DNA from: Rhodobacterales bacterium UBA7416
GTDB lineage: Bacteria; Pseudomonadota; Alphaproteobacteria; Rhodobacterales; Rhodobacteraceae
Assembly (NCBI GenBank): GCA_002469545.1
Contig: DKMK01000058.1
Location: 5,434 to 27,446 of the forward strand
Length of the DNA: 22,013 nucleotides
Reading direction: 5' to 3'
The notes beneath the pieces were generated by a model that saw only the letters and a program-made list of their open reading frames with translations, ran no database searches and was not told the DNA's origin. Of the stretch, positions 7,627 through 15,483 are shown piece after piece. How positions within the stretch are numbered: position 1 is the stretch's first letter; every line of letters starts with the position of its first letter. A program made the translations under genes and the position numbers.

Positions 7627-8621
7627 GTTGTCGGTCCCTTAGAAAGCGCAAGCAATTGATCATAAATTCTTTTCTCGATTGAAACGGCGTCCGGCATAAT
7701 AAAGCTTGATCCAGGTAATCGCGCGCCCTCTTGCTCGGCAACTGCATTTGCAACACGTGCTATACGATCGTGAAATCCATCGCCATGCGTGTTGGGATCA
7801 AGGATGATATAGCATTGCCCCAAATCATGGGGTGCTCCATCAGGTAATTTCAATCCCTTAACATCCAACGAATTTACTGAACCTGTGAATGCGGCGGCCA
7901 ATACTTCGGTCATCAAACCAAATCCCCAACCTTTATAACCGCCCGACGACATCAATGATCCCTTCAGCGCGGCATTTGGATCAGTGGTTTCATTCCCATC
8001 GGCATCAACAGCCCAGCCCTGCGGGATATTTTCGCCAGCAGCGGCGGCCATCGTAATTTTACCCAGCGCAATTGCAGACGTACTTTGATCAAATTGGAAC
8101 GCAATCGCTCCATTTTCACCCGGAACGGCCATTGCAATTGGGTTGGTGCCCAAAATGGCCTTGTTCCCACCGGGCGGTGATACAACCGCACTGGCATTTG
8201 TCAGGCCAATGGCGATGAACCCTGCTTTGGCGATTTGTTCTGTAAAATAACCCAGTGACGTGCATGTGTGTGAATGTGCAACGGCCAACGAACATGTGCC
8301 AGCGCTAAGCGCCGTTTCCAACGCAGTGGGTAAGGCGCGTTCAAACGCGGCCTGTGCAAACCCGAATTTGGCATCAACGTGAACGGACGCTGATTTTGGC
8401 AATGAAACCACAGGTTCTGCTGTGCCGTCTACACGTCCAGTGACCAATTGTTTGCAGTAGCTTTCCAGATAATACAGACCGCAAATTAAGTTTCCCTTTG
8501 CCTCTGCGGTGCGCACTGCGCGTGCAACAGATTTACCGACCCAATCAACAGCCCCGTGGGCCACTAATGCTTGATTGGTTAAGGCTTCGATTTCATCGAG
8601 TTGTATTGTGATTTTTTCCAT
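7623..8621 (-). CDS. Ldh_2 (malate/L-lactate/ureidoglycolate dehydrogenase) family NAD(P)H oxidoreductase
   Basis: Member of the malate/L-lactate dehydrogenase family, which also holds ureidoglycolate dehydrogenase and delta1-pyrroline/piperideine-2-carboxylate reductases. It should reduce a 2-keto or cyclic imino acid, or oxidise a 2-hydroxy acid, with NAD(P)H. Motifs in the 332-residue product are AVAHSHTCTSLGYF (113-126) with the conserved active-site histidine region, PPGG (149-152), LGTNPIA (157-163) and, in the last third, SGGYKGWGFGLM. An in-frame ATG lies 15 bp upstream at 8636. I chose 8621 because AAGGTG sits 7 nt before it and lies inside the longer version. It is the first gene of the five-gene run; its stop overlaps the next start by 4 bp. 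It is transcribed divergently from the dehalogenase-like fusion. Exact substrate unknown. Confidence 0.88.
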   Translation of the reverse strand: MEKITIQLDEIEALTNQALVAHGAVDWVGKSVARAVRTAEAKGNLICGLYYLESYCKQLVTGRVDGTAEPVVSLPKSASVHVDAKFGFAQAAFERALPTALETALSAGTCSLAVAHSHTCTSLGYFTEQIAKAGFIAIGLTNASAVVSPPGGNKAILGTNPIAMAVPGENGAIAFQFDQSTSAIALGKITMAAAAGENIPQGWAVDADGNETTDPNAALKGSLMSSGGYKGWGFGLMTEVLAAAFTGSVNSLDVKGLKLPDGAPHDLGQCYIILDPNTHGDGFHDRIARVANAVAEQEGARLPGSSFIMPDAVSIEKRIYDQLLALSKGPTT

Positions 8622-8736
8622 AGGGGCACCTTGCATAATTTACTACATATCATATTGGAAGAATTCGACATAGCGTCCAGAGAAATCGTATTTATTGTGC
8701 TGGTAATTTGCGTAAACCGCGCGTTAGGGTCACATC
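8622..8736. promoter_or_regulatory. Divergent intergenic region between the Ldh_2 operon and the dehalogenase-like gene
   Basis: This 115-bp gap must hold start signals for both directions. On the plus strand a candidate promoter is TCGACA (8665-8670), an 18-bp spacer and TATTTA (8689-8694), followed by an AGGG ribosome binding site (8726-8729) 7 nt before the ATG. On the minus strand TATGAT (8654-8649) could be a -10 element but has no good -35. The stretch ATATCATAT (8647-8655) and GAATTC (8661-8666) are short palindromes that could be part of an operator. No known factor site is recognised and no regulator gene is adjacent. Confidence 0.4.
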
Positions 8737-11700
8737 ATGACACGCTATTTTTCAGAGAAGAAACGCCCACCTCATCTGGGCCCATATCCAACAGAGCGCC
8801 TATCGCGGCGAGCTGTTGCGGATTTCACCGATTTGCCCCCAATGCAAGAGATCAGCTTTGATCGTTCAGATGCGCCGCATTCAATTATCAATGCAATGCG
8901 TGAATATCAGGCGATGATGGATGCGATGCGATCGGGTTTGATAAACAAAGGTCGCTGTGAAATTCCAGATGATTTGTCCGAACGCGCGCAACATTTGAAA
9001 TCTTTTGCATATTTTCAGGATGCATCGATCGTTGGAATCACGCGCCTTGATCCTGATTGCCGTCTGAATGACGTGATTAAAAACCCAGACATTGAACGTT
9101 TGGCGCATGATTTACGCACAAAACAAACGAAAACCTTTGCCGCTGGCATGGATGTTCTTATGGCCGAGCTGCGCGAAGCAGTTGATGCGCCGCCTTCGGG
9201 CATTGAAGATCACACACATGCAATCGTGTTGGCATACGAATTCCCACGTGACCCATTGGCGGACGAGGTTGGTTGCGAATGGATTCAAGATGCACAAAAT
9301 GAACGGGCAACATTACTGGGAACAGAAACTGCAAACGTCATTTCAAACTACCTACGCTTGCTGGGATATGATGCACGATCTCACTCAGCAACAACCAGTG
9401 ATGTTGATTTAAACCGGTTGGCCGTGATGGCGGGTTTGGCAACTGTGGAAGATGGCGTATTATTTAACCCCTATGTTGGTACGCGGTTTGGGCTGGCCAT
9501 TGTCACAACCACGATGACATTGGCAATCGACACCCCATTGGCCGCTTGGGCTGATCAGCCGAAACGAAAAACACATGGTTTGGCTTGGAAACTTGGCAAA
9601 GGATTTGTCAAAAATGCAGGTAACCGCGAACCTTATGCCAAACGACGGTTTGTCGATGGATCGATGCCGTTTGAAAAACTAAAACGTGTGGACACTCCGA
9701 CAACATACATTGATGAACCAAATGTCCCACGCGTACCAAAGCGCACTGATTTGTTTGCACGCGCGCAATTTGGCGACCTAGGAAAAGCCATAGAAGACGG
9801 CGCACGAAACGGACATTACGTAAGAAAAACAGCACCTTCCGCCGCGCAACGCAAACCAATGAGCGCGTTTGTTTTGCTGCAAAATAAGGCACCGGCTGAC
9901 GCAATATCCAACAATGCTATGGATGCACAGCGCAATGCAGACAATGTAAAAGCGGCCTGTTACTTCTTTGGTATTGATGCTGTTGGCATTTCGCGTTGCC
10001 CCGATTGGGCGTATTATTCCCATGATGCAACGGGTGTGGAAATTAACCCAACCCAAGACCAAGCAATTTCAATGATTGTGGATCAACGGTTTGATTCCAT
10101 GGACGGATCATCTGGCGATGATTGGATTTCCGTGGCGCTGTCGATGCGCGCATACCTACGGTTCTCGTTGCTTGGCGGCGTAATCGCAGAACACATCAGA
10201 TCGCTGGGCTACGAGGCAAAGGCCCACACCGCAACTGACAGCGACGTAATCCACCCGCCATTATTATTGTTATCAGGATTAGGCGAAGTCAGCCGCATCG
10301 GTGAAGTCATTTTAAACCCATTTCTGGGCCCACGCCTCAAATCGGGTGTGGTAACGACCAATATGCCAATGACCCATGACAAACCAATTGATTTTGGCAT
10401 GCAGAAATTCTGTGAATCTTGCAACAAATGCGCCCGTGAATGCCCATCAGGCGCAATCACAGCAGGTCCAAAACGCATGTTCAATGGCTATGAAATCTGG
10501 AAATCAGACAGCCAACGTTGTGCAACATATCGTATTACGTCACCCGCTGGCGCAATGTGTGGGCGTTGCATGAAAACCTGCCCGTGGAACTTAGAAGGAT
10601 TGTTTGCCGAAGCGCCATTTCGCTGGGCCGCAATGAACATACCCGCTGCTGCACCTGCCTTGGCCAAACTGGATGATATGGTTGGCAACGGCGAACGCAA
10701 TACTGTGAAAAAATGGTGGTGGGATTTGGAAATCCAACAAGACGAAGGCTATCGTCCAACCACAAACGGCGTTCACGAACGTGACCTGCAAAAAGATTTA
10801 AAAATTGATTATGCAGATCAAACGTTGGCTGTCTTTCCTGCGGACCAAGCGCCGCATCCATACCCGTTTCCATTTCCCATAGATCGCGAAAAAGGTATCC
10901 AAGCCTACCAAGCCATGGTGAGCGCCGAAGAACATAAATCGCGCGTCGCTTCTGGCGACACCGAAGGCTTATTTCATAAATACTCTATGTCGTCAGATGT
11001 CAAAGTTTTGCACGTCGATGTTGTGCGTGTGAATGAAACGGCAAATGGCGTGATCGAATACGATTTGGCGCTACCAGATGGATCTGATCTGCCCGCATGG
11101 ACAGCAGGCGCGCATTTGGACGTGGTGGTCGCACCCGGTTTCATCCGTCAATATTCCTTGGCAGGAAACCCAGCAGACCGCGGTAAATACCAAATCGGGG
11201 TCCTGCGCGAAGAAACTGGTAAAGGCGGTTCAAAACTGATGCACCGCATATTCACATTGGGGCGTAAGATATTCATATCACACCCAATAAATCACTTTGG
11301 ATTGGACCGCGAAGCGACAAAAACCTATCTGATGGGTGGCGGCATTGGTATCACGCCGATGATTGCAATGGCGCATGAATTGCACGAACGCGGCGCAGAT
11401 TTCGCACTTCACTATTGCTGTTCCAGCCGCAAAACCGCTGGGTTTATGGAAACACTGGCGACTGCACCATGGGCAAACAACGTGCATCTACATTTCTCAG
11501 ACGAAAACACGCGCGCAGATTTGGATGCAGTTTTGGGCGGGTACAGCGCTGGGCATCACGTATTCACATGTGGCCCTGACCGCTTTATGGAAGGCGTAAT
11601 CGACGCCGCGACACACGCAGGTTTCCCAGACGAGGCACGTCATTTAGAATATTTCAGCGTGCCAGAATTGCCAGAATTCGAAAACCATGCATTCACCATA

Positions 11701-11952
11701 AAACTGACGAAATCCGGCAAGGAATTTCAAATTCCAGCGGATCGTACCACCACTGACGTTTTGTTCGAAAACGGTGTTCATGTGGACATGAAATGCGCCG
11801 ATGGAATTTGTGGCGTGTGCAAATGTGGGCTGATTTCAGGCGATGTGGAACATCGCGACTTTGTTCTTTCCAATAAACAGCGCGAAACCAGCATCATACT
11901 ATGTCAATCGCGGGCCGCGAACCCCGATGGCGTGATCGAAGTCGATCTGTGA
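8737..11952 (+). CDS. Self-sufficient reductive dehalogenase-like fusion: corrinoid/2x[4Fe-4S] module plus flavin-NAD(P)H-[2Fe-2S] reductase
   Basis: Probable cytoplasmic cobalamin-dependent reductive dehalogenase (RdhA) with its own reductase. In the 1071 residues, two related RdhA-type domains follow each other: about 88-270, with no Fe-S cysteines, and about 400-555. Next come two [4Fe-4S] motifs, Cys559/562/565/569 and Cys595/608/611/615, then the RdhA-like KKWWWDLE (658-665). After a proline-rich linker (about 700-720) comes an oxygenase-reductase unit: flavin motif RQYSLAG (804-810), GGGIGITPM (867-875), CGPDRFM (945-951), and a plant-type [2Fe-2S] set Cys1020/1025/1028/1056. This matches the N. 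pacificus RdhA and Comamonas BhbA layout. There is no Tat signal and no rdhB-type anchor gene nearby, so it is not a respiratory enzyme. Tyr426 or Tyr427 and Arg488 are candidate active-site residues. Alternative: a corrinoid or QueG-like reductase with another substrate. Architecture certain; substrate unknown. Confidence 0.9.
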   Translation: MTRYFSEKKRPPHLGPYPTERLSRRAVADFTDLPPMQEISFDRSDAPHSIINAMREYQAMMDAMRSGLINKGRCEIPDDLSERAQHLKSFAYFQDASIVGITRLDPDCRLNDVIKNPDIERLAHDLRTKQTKTFAAGMDVLMAELREAVDAPPSGIEDHTHAIVLAYEFPRDPLADEVGCEWIQDAQNERATLLGTETANVISNYLRLLGYDARSHSATTSDVDLNRLAVMAGLATVEDGVLFNPYVGTRFGLAIVTTTMTLAIDTPLAAWADQPKRKTHGLAWKLGKGFVKNAGNREPYAKRRFVDGSMPFEKLKRVDTPTTYIDEPNVPRVPKRTDLFARAQFGDLGKAIEDGARNGHYVRKTAPSAAQRKPMSAFVLLQNKAPADAISNNAMDAQRNADNVKAACYFFGIDAVGISRCPDWAYYSHDATGVEINPTQDQAISMIVDQRFDSMDGSSGDDWISVALSMRAYLRFSLLGGVIAEHIRSLGYEAKAHTATDSDVIHPPLLLLSGLGEVSRIGEVILNPFLGPRLKSGVVTTNMPMTHDKPIDFGMQKFCESCNKCARECPSGAITAGPKRMFNGYEIWKSDSQRCATYRITSPAGAMCGRCMKTCPWNLEGLFAEAPFRWAAMNIPAAAPALAKLDDMVGNGERNTVKKWWWDLEIQQDEGYRPTTNGVHERDLQKDLKIDYADQTLAVFPADQAPHPYPFPFPIDREKGIQAYQAMVSAEEHKSRVASGDTEGLFHKYSMSSDVKVLHVDVVRVNETANGVIEYDLALPDGSDLPAWTAGAHLDVVVAPGFIRQYSLAGNPADRGKYQIGVLREETGKGGSKLMHRIFTLGRKIFISHPINHFGLDREATKTYLMGGGIGITPMIAMAHELHERGADFALHYCCSSRKTAGFMETLATAPWANNVHLHFSDENTRADLDAVLGGYSAGHHVFTCGPDRFMEGVIDAATHAGFPDEARHLEYFSVPELPEFENHAFTIKLTKSGKEFQIPADRTTTDVLFENGVHVDMKCADGICGVCKCGLISGDVEHRDFVLSNKQRETSIILCQSRAANPDGVIEVDL

Positions 11953-11967
11953 TAAAGACCTTCCTAT

Positions 11968-11995
11968 TTGGGCTAATCATGCCTATTTATAAGAT
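11968..11995 (+). promoter_or_regulatory. Candidate promoter for nadABC
   Basis: TTGGGC (11968-11973), a 16-bp spacer and TAAGAT (11990-11995) lie in the 71-bp gap between the dehalogenase-like gene and nadA, 28 bp before the nadA ATG. A good ribosome binding site, AAGGA, is at 12013-12017. No terminator is visible after the dehalogenase-like gene, so readthrough into nadA is also possible. Eye-found, moderate support. Confidence 0.4.
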
Positions 11996-12023
11996 TGATA
12001 AAGCCAAGCGTTAAGGAAAAGTC

Positions 12024-13064
12024 ATGATTGTACCTGGTTCCCCAGAAATGATATCGCAACTCGAAGCCGTGTTCGATCTAGAACCCAGTGCCGCGATGTT
12101 CAAAGCGACAGCCAAGCAATATGCACGCACAGATCGCGTCATTCCAGAATCGGAATGGATGAAGCGTGCGCCTTACGTGCGTGCAATCAACATGCTCAAA
12201 AAAGAGAAAGACGCAGTCATTTTAGCGCACAACTATATGACGCCAGATATTTTCCACGGGGTTGCCGACATCGTAGGTGACAGCCTACAACTCGCAATCG
12301 AAGCAACGCGCGTAAAACAAAGCACAATCATCCAAGGCGGTGTGCATTTCATGGCGGAAACGTCAAAAATCCTAAGCCCTGAAAAAACAGTGATCATCCC
12401 AGACAGCCGCGCAGGCTGTTCATTGGCAGAAAGCATCACCGCCGCAGACATCGCCAAAATGCGCGCCAAATACCCAGGCGCGGCTGTCGTATCATATGTG
12501 AATACAACCGCCGAAGTAAAAGCAGCATCAGACATCTGCTGCACGTCATCCAACGCCGTCGACATCATTAACGCCCAAGAAGGCGATTTGGTAATTATGA
12601 CACCAGACGGCCACTTGGCGCAAAATGTTGCCAAACAAACAGACAAGAAAATCGTCTATTGGGAAGGCGCATGCGAAGTTCATATCGAATTCAAAGCAGA
12701 CGAATTGCGCGAATATCGCAAATACGAACCAGACGCTGTCATCATTGCCCACCCAGAATGCCCAACGGACGTTGTGGACGAAGCAGACTTCAGCGGTTCA
12801 ACCGCTGGCATGATCAACTATGTACGTGAAAACAAACCTGAAAAAGTTCTGTTGATTACGGAATGTTCCATGGGCTCAAACATCGCGGATGAAGTCCCAG
12901 AAGTTAACTTCCTCGGCCCATGTAATTTGTGCCCACACATGCAACGCATCACATTGGAAAAAATCCTGTGGTCACTGCACACCGGCAACGAAGAGGTCAT
13001 CGTCGAAGAGGCATTAGCCGCCAAAGCACGTTTGGCCGTTCAACGTATGATCGATTTGAAATAG
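12024..13064 (+). CDS. nadA: Quinolinate synthase
   Basis: Condenses iminoaspartate, supplied by NadB, with dihydroxyacetone phosphate to quinolinate using a [4Fe-4S] cluster; second step of de novo NAD synthesis. The 346-residue protein has the three NadA pseudo-repeats. Early motifs are AHNYM (68-72), VGDSLQLA (84-91) and GVHFMAET (106-113). The cluster cysteines are Cys132 in SRAGCSLAE, Cys217 in EGACEVH, and Cys300 or Cys303 in GPCNLCPHM. The HPECP motif is at 243-247. The start has AAGGA six nucleotides upstream. nadB follows after 5 bp. Family and role are clear. Confidence 0.97.
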   Translation: MIVPGSPEMISQLEAVFDLEPSAAMFKATAKQYARTDRVIPESEWMKRAPYVRAINMLKKEKDAVILAHNYMTPDIFHGVADIVGDSLQLAIEATRVKQSTIIQGGVHFMAETSKILSPEKTVIIPDSRAGCSLAESITAADIAKMRAKYPGAAVVSYVNTTAEVKAASDICCTSSNAVDIINAQEGDLVIMTPDGHLAQNVAKQTDKKIVYWEGACEVHIEFKADELREYRKYEPDAVIIAHPECPTDVVDEADFSGSTAGMINYVRENKPEKVLLITECSMGSNIADEVPEVNFLGPCNLCPHMQRITLEKILWSLHTGNEEVIVEEALAAKARLAVQRMIDLK

Positions 13065-13069
13065 CCACC

Positions 13070-14620
13070 GTGAAAAATACCCAACATAACGTCCTGATAA
13101 TCGGGGCTGGTTTGGCGGGCTTGTATGCCGCGCTAAGTTTGGCACCGCGAAACGTTACGGTTTTGTCACCCAAACCGCTTGGCTATGGCGCCAGCAGCGC
13201 GTGGGCACAGGGCGGCGTTGCCGCAGCCATGGATGAACACGACACCCCCGAAGCACATGCAACGGACACGGTGAATGCAGGTGATGGTATTGTTGACGCA
13301 GACATTGCAGCATTCGTAACCTCCGCCGCGAAAGAACATGTTTTAGAACTGGCAGAGGTTGGCACACCTTTCGATCGCACCAAAGACGGTGGTTTCATTA
13401 TGTCCAAAGAGGCGGCGCACAGCTATGCGCGTGTCGTACGGGTTAAAGGCGATCAGGCCGGCGCTGAAATCATGAAAGCCCTTATTCAAGAGGTCGCAGA
13501 AACCCCTTCAATTACCGTGCTCGAAGGCGCAACCGCCCTTGAATTATTGGTTGAAAACAACATGATGCAGGGCGTTGTTGTATCCGAAGACAACACAACA
13601 CCCTACGTGATCCAAGCCAAGGCATATTTGCTGGCCGCGGGTGGTGCAGGCAGCTTGTATTTGAAAACCACAAACCCACCATCCGTACGTGGATTGGCGG
13701 TTGGCATGGCCGCACGTGCAGGCGCAGTGATTGCCGACGCAGAGTTTGTGCAATTCCATCCCACAGCAATGGATGTTGGCATTGATCCAAACCCATTAGC
13801 AACCGAGGCCTTGCGTGGCGAAGGTGCGACCTTGATCAACAAACATGGCGAACGCTACATGCTGGATGTTCACCCTGATGCAGAACTCGCGCCACGCGAT
13901 ATCGTGGCACGCGAAAATTTCCGCCAACATCAACTGGGCAATGTTCCGATGCTGGATACGCGCGACGCAGTGGGCGCAGATATCAAAGACGAATTCATTT
14001 CTGTTTACCGCTACTGCCAACAATCCGGTATCGATCCAATCACTGAAACGATCCCTATCGTTCCTGCCGCCCATTATCACATGGGTGGTGTGGCAACGAA
14101 CAAACAAGGCATGTCCTCTATCATGGGTCTTTGGGTTTCTGGCGAAGCATCATCAACGGGATTGCACGGTGCGAACCGACTGGCCTCCAATGGATTGCTA
14201 GAGGCATTAGTTTATGCGGCAACCGCTGCTGATGGGATGATAAAATCGATCAAAACGGATAACGGATGTGCGTATACTGCTGATCTGAAAGTACCCGATA
14301 TTGGTTTTAAATACGTCGACGAAGATGCCGTGATGGAACTGCGCGCCATTATGTCATCCAAAGTGGGCGTTATGCGCGATGGCAATGGCTTGGCCCAAGC
14401 TTTGCGTGAACTGAAAATCCTAGATGAACAAAACAATGGCGCCTCGACAAATTTCGACAATATGCTGGCAGCCGCCACATTAATTACCGCCGCCGCATAT
14501 AATCGCAAAGAATCCCGTGGTGGACATTTCCGCACTGATTATCCGGAAAAAGATGATAAATTCAAACACCGCACCGAAATCACATACGCACAGGCAATCG
14601 CCCTGCGCGACAGCGTCTAA
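13070..14620 (+). CDS. nadB: L-aspartate oxidase
   Basis: FAD flavoprotein that oxidises L-aspartate to iminoaspartate, handed to NadA. I start it at a GTG (13070), 5 bp after the nadA stop. Eight residues later the FAD-binding segment LIIGAGLAGLYAALSL begins (GAGLAG 12-17). The longer frame from 12929 would put 47 basic, non-homologous-looking residues inside nadA, so it is rejected. With this start the product has 516 residues, slightly shorter than the E. coli enzyme (540). Typical blocks are GASSAWAQGGVAAAM, EFVQFHPTA, LATEALRGEGA, HYHMGGV, and GLHGANRLASNGLLEALVYA near the substrate and flavin site. The ribosome binding site is weak, so translation is probably coupled to nadA. Confidence 0.96.
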   Translation: MKNTQHNVLIIGAGLAGLYAALSLAPRNVTVLSPKPLGYGASSAWAQGGVAAAMDEHDTPEAHATDTVNAGDGIVDADIAAFVTSAAKEHVLELAEVGTPFDRTKDGGFIMSKEAAHSYARVVRVKGDQAGAEIMKALIQEVAETPSITVLEGATALELLVENNMMQGVVVSEDNTTPYVIQAKAYLLAAGGAGSLYLKTTNPPSVRGLAVGMAARAGAVIADAEFVQFHPTAMDVGIDPNPLATEALRGEGATLINKHGERYMLDVHPDAELAPRDIVARENFRQHQLGNVPMLDTRDAVGADIKDEFISVYRYCQQSGIDPITETIPIVPAAHYHMGGVATNKQGMSSIMGLWVSGEASSTGLHGANRLASNGLLEALVYAATAADGMIKSIKTDNGCAYTADLKVPDIGFKYVDEDAVMELRAIMSSKVGVMRDGNGLAQALRELKILDEQNNGASTNFDNMLAAATLITAAAYNRKESRGGHFRTDYPEKDDKFKHRTEITYAQAIALRDSV

Positions 14621-14634
14621 TCATAGGATATATT

Positions 14635-15483
14635 ATGAGCCATTCTGCCATCCCTGATTTTTTACTCGAAGACATGATAAAACGTGCGCTGGACGAAGAT
14701 CTGGGCGGCGCAGGCGATGTAACCAGCCGTGCGGTCATTCCCGACGGGACAATGTACCAAGCACGCTTGAATGCACGTGATGCAGGCGTGATTTCTGGCA
14801 TGCAAATTGCGCGCATTGCATTCCACACAGTTGACCCAACATTAGAAGTCACAACACTTATCGCCGACGGTGGTGTGGCCGTACCCAAAGACGTGTGCAT
14901 GACAATAAACGGCGACGCAAAATCCATTTTGATGGCTGAACGCGTGGCCCTAAATTTCGCTGGCCGCTTGTCTGGTATCTCCACGATGACCGCCGCCTTT
15001 GTGGCCGAAACCAAAGGCACGCATGCCAAAATAACCTGCACACGCAAAACCACCCCAGGTCTGCGTCTGGTTGAAAAAGAGGCAGTGCGCCACGGCGGCG
15101 GGTCAAACCATCGTTTTGGACTGAACGATGCAATTATGATTAAGGATAATCACATTGCAGCCGCAGGAAATGTTCGAAAAGTGCTAGAACGCGCGCGCGA
15201 ATTTGCATCCCACATGCGAACAATTGAAATCGAAGTCGACACACTTACGCAACTCGAAGAGGTGTTGCGCGTCGGTGGTGCGAACGTCGTGTTGCTGGAC
15301 AATATGTCCAACGCCGATATGACGACTGCTGTTGGCATGGTGAACGGCGCGATGACGGTCGAAGCATCTGGCAACATGCGTTTGGAACGCATCGCATCGG
15401 TGGCGGCAACGGGTGTGGATTACATCTCGGTTGGTGCGCTAACGCATACGGTTACCAACCTTGATCTTGGTTTAGACAGCTAA
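14635..15483 (+). CDS. nadC: Quinolinate phosphoribosyltransferase (carboxylating)
   Basis: Joins quinolinate with PRPP to nicotinate mononucleotide with loss of CO2, completing the nadABC set. The 282-residue product has family length. Signature segments are EDLGGAGDVTSRAVIP (22-37 region), AERVALNFAGRLSGIST, the central TRKTTPGLRLVEKEAVRHGG carrying the basic quinolinate/PRPP-binding residues, LNDAIMIKDNH, EVDTL, and the C-terminal EASGNM and GVDYISVGALTH. An AGGA at 14625-14628 precedes the ATG by 6 nt. The 3' end overlaps that of the convergent glpD by 12 bp, with no terminator visible between them. Confidence 0.97.
   Translation: MSHSAIPDFLLEDMIKRALDEDLGGAGDVTSRAVIPDGTMYQARLNARDAGVISGMQIARIAFHTVDPTLEVTTLIADGGVAVPKDVCMTINGDAKSILMAERVALNFAGRLSGISTMTAAFVAETKGTHAKITCTRKTTPGLRLVEKEAVRHGGGSNHRFGLNDAIMIKDNHIAAAGNVRKVLERAREFASHMRTIEIEVDTLTQLEEVLRVGGANVVLLDNMSNADMTTAVGMVNGAMTVEASGNMRLERIASVAATGVDYISVGALTHTVTNLDLGLDS

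Noticed and set aside
8797..8830. Tat signal peptide (RLSRRAVADF) at the N-terminus of the dehalogenase-like protein
   Set aside because: The twin arginine is not followed by a hydrophobic segment; the next residues are acidic and proline-rich, and no cleavage site is visible.
8737..10740. Epoxyqueuosine reductase (QueG) as identity of the Fe-S part
   Set aside because: QueG is a single-domain protein of roughly 350 residues without a fused flavin/[2Fe-2S] reductase. Here the domain is duplicated and has RdhA-like features such as KKWWWDLE, so a dehalogenase-like identity fits better.
9012..11487. Several open frames of 60-110 codons opposite the dehalogenase-like gene
   Set aside because: They are antisense shadows of a strong coding frame, with no ribosome binding sites and no recognisable motifs.
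12929..13069. N-terminal extension of nadB reaching back into nadA
   Set aside because: The 47 extra residues are very basic, lie wholly within nadA in another frame, and precede the FAD motif that normally begins the protein; the GTG at 13070 is the better start.
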